Positions 35,398 through 42,734 of a DNA stretch of 64,000 bases are shown here, piece after piece (position 1 is the first letter of the stretch; each line of letters begins with the position of its first letter). The notes below the pieces were generated by a model. It ran no database searches and had not been told where the DNA came from. It worked only from the letters and a program-made list of their open reading frames with translations. The position numbers and the translations under genes were made by a program. Origin of the DNA: Thermoguttaceae bacterium (GTDB lineage Bacteria > Planctomycetota > Planctomycetia > Pirellulales > Thermoguttaceae); NCBI GenBank assembly GCA_017441605.1, contig JAFRXD010000049.1:124001-188000 (forward strand), written 5' to 3'.

Positions 35398-36459
35398 ATG
35401 AAAAAAGTGCGGTTGGGCGTCATCGGAACTGGTCGTCTCGGAGGATTTCACTCGGCGAAAGCCGCCGACAACCCGGAAGTTGAATTTGTCGGGGTTACGG
35501 ACGCGTCCGAAGAAAACCGCAAACGGGTCGCGGAGCGCTGGAACGTTCGAGAATTCGCGAACGTCGACGAATTGCTTCCGAACGTCGACGCCGCGATCGT
35601 CGCGACCCCGTCGGTTCTACACGCCGAAATAGGCCGGAAGGTTCTCTTGGCGGGCAAACATTTGCTCGTGGAAAAACCGGCGACGACGTCCGGGCAAACC
35701 GCGATGGAATTGGCCAATCTCGCCAAACGAAACGGGCTCGTTATGCAAGCGGGACACGTCGAACAATACAACCCCGCCTGGCGCGCGGCGCAATGGTTTC
35801 TCCAAGACGTTCGCTCGGGACGAGTCCCCGCGCGGATCGAGGCGACCCGAACCAGCGGGTACACCTTTCGCTCGACCGACGTCGGCGCGACGCTCGACCT
35901 GATGATTCACGATCTCGAGCTCGTCCTGTCGCTCGTGCCGTCGCCGGTCGAGGACGTTATCGCGTGCGGAAACGCGCTTCTCGGAGGATTTGAGGACGTC
36001 TCGCTCGCGACCGTTTTGTTTGAAAACGGTTCGGTCGCGCGCCTTAAAGCCTCGAGAATCGAAACCGAAGCCGTCAGGCAAATGACCATCGGAGCCCCCG
36101 ATCGCTCGGTGTTTATCGACTTCGCGGCTCGCTCGGCGAAATTGTCTCGTCCCAAACGGGCGATCTTGGACGGCGACTACGCTCCGAACAAAGTCTCGTA
36201 CTCCGATATGGCCCCGCGCGTTTCAACGTTTATGCAAGACGAATTTGAAACGGAAGAATTGGTTAAAGACCCGGTCGACGCGCTGGAACTCGAATTGCAA
36301 GACTTTGTTTCGGCGATCGTCAGAGGGACTCAACCCGCGGTTCCGGGCGAGCGAGCGGCGCAAGCGGTCGTCGTGGCGGAGGCTATCGTTCGCGATCTGG
36401 AAGAAAGAGGGCGTCGATTGAGCGATTTGAATTCGCGAACCTTAAAAATCGCCGGTTAA
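35398..36459 (+). CDS. Gfo/Idh/MocA family oxidoreductase
   Basis: 353 residues from the ATG at 35398; the frame is open further upstream but this start gives the Rossmann strand directly and has A-A-A-G-G-A upstream. The NAD(P)-binding motif is V-I-G-T-G-R-L-G-G-F-H, and the family E-K-P (V-E-K-P-A-T-T) and a later G-H-V-E-Q-Y-N segment are present. There is no export signal, unlike the Tat-exported relative at 61852. Cytoplasmic members next to lipid A genes (GnnA type) oxidise UDP-GlcNAc at C3 for diamino-sugar lipid A. With lpxC directly upstream that is a plausible role, but no GnnB-like transaminase is visible, so it remains inference. Confidence 0.88.
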   Translation: MKKVRLGVIGTGRLGGFHSAKAADNPEVEFVGVTDASEENRKRVAERWNVREFANVDELLPNVDAAIVATPSVLHAEIGRKVLLAGKHLLVEKPATTSGQTAMELANLAKRNGLVMQAGHVEQYNPAWRAAQWFLQDVRSGRVPARIEATRTSGYTFRSTDVGATLDLMIHDLELVLSLVPSPVEDVIACGNALLGGFEDVSLATVLFENGSVARLKASRIETEAVRQMTIGAPDRSVFIDFAARSAKLSRPKRAILDGDYAPNKVSYSDMAPRVSTFMQDEFETEELVKDPVDALELELQDFVSAIVRGTQPAVPGERAAQAVVVAEAIVRDLEERGRRLSDLNSRTLKIAG

Positions 36460-36499
36460 AACGCGAAGCTATCAATAAACGTCCCCGAATTTGTCCAAA

Positions 36500-36540
36500 G
36501 AAACGCGCCGTTCCAAATGTCTTCGCGGCGCGTTTCGCTT
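36500..36540 (+). terminator. Rho-independent terminator
   Basis: An 11-bp stem (36500-36510 with 36526-36536), a 15-base loop and a short T-rich tail, after the Gfo/Idh gene. Confidence 0.75.
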
Positions 36541-36670
36541 CTTATAACGATCAAGATCGCTCTAACGATCAAGTCAACTCAAACAAACCATATAGCGCGA
36601 TTGTTATTATTGTAACGATTCGATTCTTTAAATCGTTCCTTCCGCGCCTGGTCGTTTTTTTTCTCGAACG

Positions 36671-36699
36671 TTGAAAACGGATCTCGATTAGAGTACAAT
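36671..36699 (+). promoter_or_regulatory. Sigma70-type promoter for the CE15-like esterase gene
   Basis: TTGAAA (36671-36676), a 17-base spacer and TACAAT (36694-36699), about 110 bases before the ATG at 36810. Confidence 0.7.
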
Positions 36700-36809
36700 A
36701 AAGGAAGCGTCCGTTGGCGCGGACGCGCAACGGATTTGTTCTTTTCGAGCAAAAGTCGAAGTTTTCATCGCGACGACCTTTGCGGGCTTGTTTTTACGAG
36801 GGTAGTCTT

Positions 36810-38096
36810 ATGCGTCTCGGTTTGTGCAAGATGGCGAACTGTTTAGCCGCCGTCGCGTTTGGAATCGTCTCGGCGGGCTTTTCCGCGACTTTCGCCCAAG
36901 GGCCGAATTACGACGAATCGAAAGTTCCTTGTTACGAACTTCCCGAATTGTTGGTATCGGAGTGCGGTATTGAAATCAACACTCCCGAGGCTTGGAAAAA
37001 TATTAGGCGTCCGGAAATCCTCAAACAGTTCCAAAAAACGATGTTCGGCAAATACCCCGAAGCCGATCTGTCAAAGCTAAAGTTCGAGGAAATTTCGTCT
37101 TACGATAAGTTTCTCGATGGGAAGGCGACGGTGAAGACCGTTCGCGTTTATTTCAACGCCCCCGAAAAAACGCCAAAGATGGATCTGATGGTCGTTGTCC
37201 CGAACAATCGCTCCGGCGCGGTTCCGGCGTTCCTTATGCCAAACTTCCAAGGCAATCACACGACCACCGACGATCCGAACATACCCGCGTTCTTCGCCGA
37301 GGGTTCCACCCACAACAGAGGAAAGGCTCCGGAGGAAGTTAGAGGAATCGCGAAATCTCGCTGGGCTTACGACAAAATTATCGCGGCGGGATACGCGATC
37401 GTCACCGTCTTCTACGAGGAAATCGATCCCGATTTCGACGACGGTTTCCAAAACGGCGTTCACCCGCTCTTCACTAATTTCAGCCTGCAAAACGGCGATT
37501 ACCCCGCCACGATCTCCGCTTGGGCGTGGGGGTTGTCGCGAGCGCTCGACTGCCTCGAAACGATTCCCGAAATCGACGCCGAAAAGGTCATCGTGCTCGG
37601 GCACTCGCGTTTGGGCAAAACCGCGCTTTGGTGCGGCGCGAACGACGAGCGATTCGCCGCGGTGGTTTCAAACGATTCGGGTTGCGGAGGGGCCGCCCTC
37701 TCAAGACGCGAATTTGGCGAAACGGTCAAAAAGATCAATACTACGTTCCCTCATTGGTTCTGCGCCAACTTCCACGAATACGGAGACTGCGTCAACGCGC
37801 TGCCGATCGACGAGCACGAGCTGATCGCGCTAATCGCGCCTCGTCCGGTTTACGTAGCGAGCGCGACCGAAGATCTTTGGGCGGATCCCAAAGGCGAATT
37901 CCTCTCCGCGCTCAACGCCGAACCGGTTTATAGACTGTTCGAATTGGAAGGCTTGGGAGTCGACGAACAACCCGATCCGGACGAGCCGGTTGGAACCTAT
38001 ATTCGTTACCATCTGCGAACGGGAAAGCACGACGTCACCGATTTCGATTGGGAACAGTACATCAAATTCGCGAATTTTGTTTTCAGCGCAAAGTAA
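36810..38096 (+). CDS. Secreted CE15-like glucuronoyl esterase / acetyl xylan esterase
   Basis: 428 residues from the ATG at 36810, with G-A-G-G-G upstream and a signal peptide (C-L-A-A-V-A-F-G-I-V-S-A-G-F-S-A ending F-A-Q). The alpha/beta-hydrolase elbow G-H-S-R-L-G-K-T-A-L-W is the signature of bacterial carbohydrate esterase family 15, whose members cut the ester between glucuronoxylan and lignin. Other matches are the N-F-Q-G-N-H substrate loop region, N-D-S-G-C-G-G-A-A-L-S-R-R after the elbow, A-P-R-P-V-Y-V-A-S-A-T-E-D and a late G-K-H-D-V-T His. The family split between CE15 and related acetyl xylan esterases is not certain. It fits the plant-glycan theme set by the GH78 enzyme. Confidence 0.85.
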   Translation: MRLGLCKMANCLAAVAFGIVSAGFSATFAQGPNYDESKVPCYELPELLVSECGIEINTPEAWKNIRRPEILKQFQKTMFGKYPEADLSKLKFEEISSYDKFLDGKATVKTVRVYFNAPEKTPKMDLMVVVPNNRSGAVPAFLMPNFQGNHTTTDDPNIPAFFAEGSTHNRGKAPEEVRGIAKSRWAYDKIIAAGYAIVTVFYEEIDPDFDDGFQNGVHPLFTNFSLQNGDYPATISAWAWGLSRALDCLETIPEIDAEKVIVLGHSRLGKTALWCGANDERFAAVVSNDSGCGGAALSRREFGETVKKINTTFPHWFCANFHEYGDCVNALPIDEHELIALIAPRPVYVASATEDLWADPKGEFLSALNAEPVYRLFELEGLGVDEQPDPDEPVGTYIRYHLRTGKHDVTDFDWEQYIKFANFVFSAK

Positions 38097-38165
38097 TCGA
38101 TCGACCCCTCCAAACTGCGAGTCGTCGTTCGCGTTATCTCTTTCTTTCGAAAACGAAAGGTTGAA

Positions 38166-39638
38166 ATGAACTCTTCTATCAATCGGCGAACGACGACTCC
38201 CGGTCGCGAGGGGTCGCCTCTTCTCGTTCTGTTGCTTTTAGCCCTCTTTATTCGCGGAGGGATTCTCTTTCCGTCTCTCTCCTCCTTTGACGAGGATCCC
38301 GACGATTACGCGCGCCTGGCGGACAACTGGAGTTCGCGAGGAGTGTTCGGAAAGGGCGATCAAGCGACCGCGTTTCGCCCGCCGCTCTACCCGTGGACCC
38401 TCAAGGAAATCAAGTTTTTGCAAGATCGCGAGCGGGGTTCTAAAACCGGCGCCCCGGACTCTTCGTTTCTTTCCAAACTCGCGCTTTCAAGAAACGCGTC
38501 CGTCGCGCTTTGGCACTGGATACTTGGGATCGCCACCGTTTTGACGGTCTATCGATTGGCTTTAACGTGCTCTCTGTCGCCGCGTTTGGCGGCGCTCGCG
38601 GGTCTCCTAGTCGCTATCGATCCGATCCTCCTGTGGCAATCGAGATTCGTAATGACGGAAACGTTGGCGACTTTTTTCTCCGCCGTTCTCCTATTGGCGA
38701 CGGTTAGTTGCGTTAGGAACAGAACCTCAAAATGGAGCGGGGCGTATTTCGCGCTCTTGGGAGCGATTTTTGGGCTTTCAACGCTTTGTCGTCCGACCTT
38801 TTTCGCCTTTGCCGGTCTCGTCCTCATGGGATTCATCTGGGTCGACGCGAAAGAACTATTTCGAGCCAAGCGAGACAAAGACGCGAATCCCCAACGTTTC
38901 GCCGCGCTCGGTTCCGCGGTTCGAGTCTTCTTGTTCCTTCTCGGACTTGGCGTCGTCGTTGGTCCGTGGGTTCTTAGAAATTGGCGCGAGTTCGAGCGTC
39001 CGATCGCGACGACCACCCATGGAGGATACACTCTCCATTTGGCGAACAATCCGGAATTGTACTCGCATTACAGGGAAGCGCCGCGAACCCCCTGGAATCC
39101 GGATAAATTCCATCGACTCCGCGCGATCGAATTGGAGGAAGCTCTCGCGAGCGCGGGCGTTGTCCCCGGTTCGAAGGAGGCGGAACTCTTCCAAGACGCT
39201 TGGCACAAGGAAAAAGCTCGAAAAACCGTCGCGGAAAACCCCCGCGTTTTCGCGCTCGCTTGTTTGGAGAGGACAAAGGAATTATGGCGCCTCGTTCCAA
39301 ACGAGGCGCCGGGCGCGCAAAATCGAACCCGCTCGCAAAAGGCAAGGCTTGCCGTCGGAGTCTTTTACGGGATCGAATTTTTTCTCGCGCTTCTGGGCGT
39401 CGTTGGCGTCGTTAGAAAACCAAAGCGGTTCAACGACGGTTGCGCCAAGTTTGCCGAAACCCCTTTTCTTTGGGGCGCGGCGCTAATACTGTCCGTTCAG
39501 ACGCCCCACTTGATTTACTGGACCAATATGAGAATGCGAGCGCCGCTCGAACCGTTTATCGCGATATTGGCCGTTTGCGGTTTGAGTTTAATTGTCGGAA
39601 ATCGCCTCAACCCCCCTAAAAACGCGCTCGACCGTTAA
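38166..39638 (+). CDS. GT39/ArnT-like integral membrane glycosyltransferase
   Basis: 490 residues, highly hydrophobic, about 9-11 predicted membrane helices. After the first helix (L-L-V-L-L-L-L-A-L-F-I-R) comes a periplasmic loop with D-E-D-P-D-D-Y, matching the catalytic Asp position of the GT-C (PMT/ArnT) superfamily, and F-R-P-P-L-Y-P at the second typical motif. Such enzymes move a sugar from a polyprenyl-phosphate donor to lipid A, protein or cell-envelope glycans on the periplasmic face. Acceptor and sugar cannot be read. A small hairpin (C-T-T-T-C-G/C-G-A-A-A-G) precedes the start. Confidence 0.8.
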   Translation: MNSSINRRTTTPGREGSPLLVLLLLALFIRGGILFPSLSSFDEDPDDYARLADNWSSRGVFGKGDQATAFRPPLYPWTLKEIKFLQDRERGSKTGAPDSSFLSKLALSRNASVALWHWILGIATVLTVYRLALTCSLSPRLAALAGLLVAIDPILLWQSRFVMTETLATFFSAVLLLATVSCVRNRTSKWSGAYFALLGAIFGLSTLCRPTFFAFAGLVLMGFIWVDAKELFRAKRDKDANPQRFAALGSAVRVFLFLLGLGVVVGPWVLRNWREFERPIATTTHGGYTLHLANNPELYSHYREAPRTPWNPDKFHRLRAIELEEALASAGVVPGSKEAELFQDAWHKEKARKTVAENPRVFALACLERTKELWRLVPNEAPGAQNRTRSQKARLAVGVFYGIEFFLALLGVVGVVRKPKRFNDGCAKFAETPFLWGAALILSVQTPHLIYWTNMRMRAPLEPFIAILAVCGLSLIVGNRLNPPKNALDR

Positions 39639-39796
39639 AATCGGCAAACCTATTCCTTTTTTTTGGGAAAAACGACGATTGTCGCAATGTCCCTTTTACA
39701 AAAGAGCAAAATAGTTTAAAATTGACGGTCGTTTTTGTGGCGTCCGCGCGTTCGTTTGCGACAAAAGCCGCCTTTGCCTTGTTCATAGGGTTTGGG

Positions 39797-40444
39797 ATGT
39801 TTCGTTCATTCACCTTCGTTTGCCTTTTAATCGCGACGTTCTTCGTCGGTTTCGGCGTCTCCGCGCAAGAGATCGTCTTTGAAGACCGTTTTGAAGGATC
39901 GCTCAAACCCGGTTGGGTTTGGGTGCGCGAGAATTCCGCCTGCAGGCGTTTTGTCAACAATGCGCTGGAGATTTTGACGGAACCGTTCGGCGAGCGCGAG
40001 GCGAGGAACGCGCTTGTGAGACCGCTCAATTTCCTCCCTTGGCAAAACGGAGGATTTGGCTCGCCCTACAGAATAGAGACCGAATGCGGTTTTGTTTCCA
40101 AACCTCGCGCCCAATACCAGCAATGCGGGGTGTATTGGATACACGACGAGCGAATCGTTTTTAAACTAGTCTTTGAAAACGTCGACGGAACGATATACGT
40201 CTACCCCAATAAGGTTCCGCTCAACGCTCAAGGAGGTCGTCTTCGCATAACGGTCAACGGCCAGAATATTCTCGCCGAATTTTGCGGTCTTGGCGAGTCT
40301 TCTTTCCGACGCGTCTACGAAGGCAAGATTGAATGCGGTCCAAACGATCTTATTAGCCTTCAGTGTTGGAACGGTCCGCAAAAGGGGCTCGATCTCGAAC
40401 AGTGGGCGCGTTTTCGATACTTCCGCGTTGAGAAACTTAATTAA
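39797..40444 (+). CDS. Small secreted lectin-like beta-sandwich protein
   Basis: 215 residues from the ATG at 39797, chosen because it starts a signal peptide (F-T-F-V-C-L-L-I-A-T-F-F-V-G-F-G-V-S-A). The mature protein has an almost all-beta pattern beginning F-E-D-R-F-E-G-S-L-K-P-G-W-V-W-V-R-E-N, similar to DUF1349/concanavalin-like jellyroll proteins common in planctomycetes. It ends in a strand with F-R-Y-F-R-V-E-K. It may bind carbohydrate; no catalytic pair is evident. It precedes hemX by 33 bp on the same strand and may be read into it. Confidence 0.72.
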   Translation: MFRSFTFVCLLIATFFVGFGVSAQEIVFEDRFEGSLKPGWVWVRENSACRRFVNNALEILTEPFGEREARNALVRPLNFLPWQNGGFGSPYRIETECGFVSKPRAQYQQCGVYWIHDERIVFKLVFENVDGTIYVYPNKVPLNAQGGRLRITVNGQNILAEFCGLGESSFRRVYEGKIECGPNDLISLQCWNGPQKGLDLEQWARFRYFRVEKLN

Positions 40445-40477
40445 TCTCCGTCGCGGTTGTTTTTGGCTCGGTGCGTT

Positions 40478-41440
40478 ATGATTACGGACGTCGAGGTCGT
40501 TTGCGCGTTTCTTTGTTATTCCCTCGCTCTCCTGTTGGAGTTATTGCGTCCGTTCGGTAAGCGATCGCGTTTATGCTCCGTTGTCGGTTTCGCGGCGCTG
40601 GCGCTCGGAGTCGTCGCTCACGGGGTTCTTCTCGCTCGTCGAGATCTTCTGCAAAACGAACGTTTTTTCAACGACGTTGGAGAGTGGTTTTTTGTATTGG
40701 CCTTTGGACTGGCTCTGTCGGCCCTTTTCCTTACTTTCGTCTACTCGAAGGCGCGATTCGGACTATTTCTTTCTCCCGTTGTCATCGCGACGCTTTTTGT
40801 GGGAACCCAAACGACGGAACGCGGGTTCTCCCAAGACGCCGCGCTCTCTTGGATTCGGTTCGTGCACGCGACTTCGTTGCTCGTTTCCACTCTCGTTTCT
40901 TGTCTAGGAACGATTATGGGCGCGATGTTTCTCGTTCAGAGAAATAGACTCAAACAAAAAATCTTTTTGATTCGATTTCCGCTCCCGACACTCGAATGGT
41001 TAAGTCGCGGCCTTCGCCACGCGACCAATCTTGCCGTTGTCGCGCTTGGAATCGGCGTCTTGTCGGGTTATTATCTCAAAAGCGTCCTTCGAACCGGCGC
41101 CAACGGAGCGTTATTCGACCCGTTGGTCGTCGTCGGCACGATTCTTCTGCTCGTCGCGATCGCGTTGCGCGTTCGACGATTGTGGCGTCCAAAATCGGAC
41201 GTCAACGCGGTCGACGCGATCGTTTCGTTCCTCTGTTGTTTGGCGCTCGTCGCCGCCCTCGCGCTCGCGGCGTTCTTCGACGGAGGTCATTGGCGAGGCG
41301 CCAACGAGGGGACAAAAGCGACTCCTCGTTCCGTAAATCAGGCGAGCGTCTCGTCGAACAATATGCCGGAGATTCCTTCGTTTCGTCCGGACTCCCGTCC
41401 GTTAAGGCAAGTCGCAACTTGCGTTCAAGGAGCGCGTTAA
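40478..41440 (+). CDS. hemX: HemX/CcsA-like integral membrane protein upstream of hemA
   Basis: 320 residues from the ATG at 40478, with about eight membrane helices (for example A-F-L-C-Y-S-L-A-L-L-L-E-L-L, V-G-F-A-A-L-A-L-G-V-V). It resembles the cytochrome c assembly (CcsA/ResC) superfamily. The tryptophan-rich W-W-D haem-handling motif is not present, and together with its place directly before hemA this points to the HemX branch, which in Bacillus affects HemA levels. Two histidines (G-V-V-A-H-G-V and W-I-R-F-V-H-A-T) could ligand haem. The last ~40 residues are polar and cytoplasmic. The stop codon overlaps the hemA start (T-A-A-T-G), which implies translational coupling. Confidence 0.78.
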   Translation: MITDVEVVCAFLCYSLALLLELLRPFGKRSRLCSVVGFAALALGVVAHGVLLARRDLLQNERFFNDVGEWFFVLAFGLALSALFLTFVYSKARFGLFLSPVVIATLFVGTQTTERGFSQDAALSWIRFVHATSLLVSTLVSCLGTIMGAMFLVQRNRLKQKIFLIRFPLPTLEWLSRGLRHATNLAVVALGIGVLSGYYLKSVLRTGANGALFDPLVVVGTILLLVAIALRVRRLWRPKSDVNAVDAIVSFLCCLALVAALALAAFFDGGHWRGANEGTKATPRSVNQASVSSNNMPEIPSFRPDSRPLRQVATCVQGAR

Positions 41441-42720
41441 TGCCGATTCGCGTTATTGGTCTCAACAATCGAACCGCGACGATAGAAACGCGCGAAATTT
41501 TTTCCTTTGACGCGTCCGGAGTCAAAGCCGCCTTGGAAGATTGGAAGAAACGGTTTCCCGAAGCGGAGGCCGCGCTTGTTTCAACCTGTAATCGCACCGA
41601 GTTGTACTTTGCGACGGAACGCGGAGTTCTGCCGAGCGACGTCGACGTTTTCCCCTTTCTGATCGCGCCGAAACACAAGTCCGACGATCCGCCCGTCTCG
41701 TTCGAGCGCTTTGCCTCCGTTTTCCAAACTTTCGACAACGTCGACGCAATAAAACGTTTATTTTCCGTCGCTTCCAGTCTCGACAGTATGATTTTGGGAG
41801 AACCGCAAATTCTCTCGCAAGTCAAGCGAGCGTACGATATAGCGCTAGCGACGGGTTCCGCCGGACCTATTCTAAACGGAGCTTTTCAAACGGCGTTTAA
41901 GACCGCGAAACGAATCTCGGTCGAAACCGGAGTGTTTAAACGACGCGTTAGCGTCCCCAGCGTCGCGGTCGTCGATTTCGCCCTCAATATCTTCGAGCGA
42001 GTTAACGATAAAAGAACGCTTGTGTTAGGCGCCGGAGAAATGGCGGAGGAAACCTTAAAGTACTTGGTCGACTACGGCGCAAAATCTATTGGCGTCGCGA
42101 ATAGAAGTCGCGACAAGGCCGAGGCGCTGGCGAGCAAGTGGAACGGACGTGTCGTCGACTGGGAAGATCGCGTTGACGCGTTAACTTCTTCCGATCTTGT
42201 GATTTGCGCAACGGGCGCGTCCGAACCGATCGTCGATTTAAAACAGTGCGAAAAAGGAATCGAGCAACGAGTCGAGCGCCCGCTTTTCATTCTCGACCTA
42301 GCCGTGCCAAGAAACGTGGATCCCGAATTGGGCAAATGTCCCAACGTGTATTTGTATTCGGTCGACGACCTTGAAAAAGCCTGCGCCCGTAATAAAGAAC
42401 TGCGCGATAAGGAAATACCAAAAGCGACGCGCATCGTCGACGAAGAAGCGAGCGGCTTCGTGTCCGGCGTCAACGCGAGGCGCTCGATCGACGCCATTAA
42501 AACGTTGCGCGAGAATTGGTCTAAGATTAAAGACGAGGAAGTCGAAAGACTGCTTCGCAAAATCGATTGCGATCAACGCGAGGAAGCGGAAATTCGCTAC
42601 GCCTTCGAACGTCTCGTCAACAAACTGTTGCACTCCCCGACCGTTTCCTTGCGCGCGGAGGCGGAACAGGGCCCCAATTCGAGATTATTGGAGGCGATGC
42701 GTCGACTTTTCAAACTGTGA
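41440..42720 (+). CDS. hemA: Glutamyl-tRNA reductase HemA
   Basis: 426 residues; reduces glutamyl-tRNA(Glu) to glutamate-1-semialdehyde with NADPH, the first step of C5-pathway tetrapyrrole synthesis. Start at the ATG of the T-A-A-T-G overlap with hemX, with A-A-G-G-A-G upstream. Conserved segments are V-I-G-L-N-N-R-T-A, V-S-T-C-N-R-T-E with the catalytic Cys (about residue 50), G-E-P-Q-I-L-S-Q-V-K, the Rossmann motif V-L-G-A-G-E-M-A-E and A-N-R-S-R-D-K-A. The C-terminal dimerisation helix domain is complete. It ends 14 bp from the convergent comEC gene, with no terminator between them. Confidence 0.96.
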   Translation: MPIRVIGLNNRTATIETREIFSFDASGVKAALEDWKKRFPEAEAALVSTCNRTELYFATERGVLPSDVDVFPFLIAPKHKSDDPPVSFERFASVFQTFDNVDAIKRLFSVASSLDSMILGEPQILSQVKRAYDIALATGSAGPILNGAFQTAFKTAKRISVETGVFKRRVSVPSVAVVDFALNIFERVNDKRTLVLGAGEMAEETLKYLVDYGAKSIGVANRSRDKAEALASKWNGRVVDWEDRVDALTSSDLVICATGASEPIVDLKQCEKGIEQRVERPLFILDLAVPRNVDPELGKCPNVYLYSVDDLEKACARNKELRDKEIPKATRIVDEEASGFVSGVNARRSIDAIKTLRENWSKIKDEEVERLLRKIDCDQREEAEIRYAFERLVNKLLHSPTVSLRAEAEQGPNSRLLEAMRRLFKL

Positions 42721-42734
42721 CGCGTTTCTCGTTA

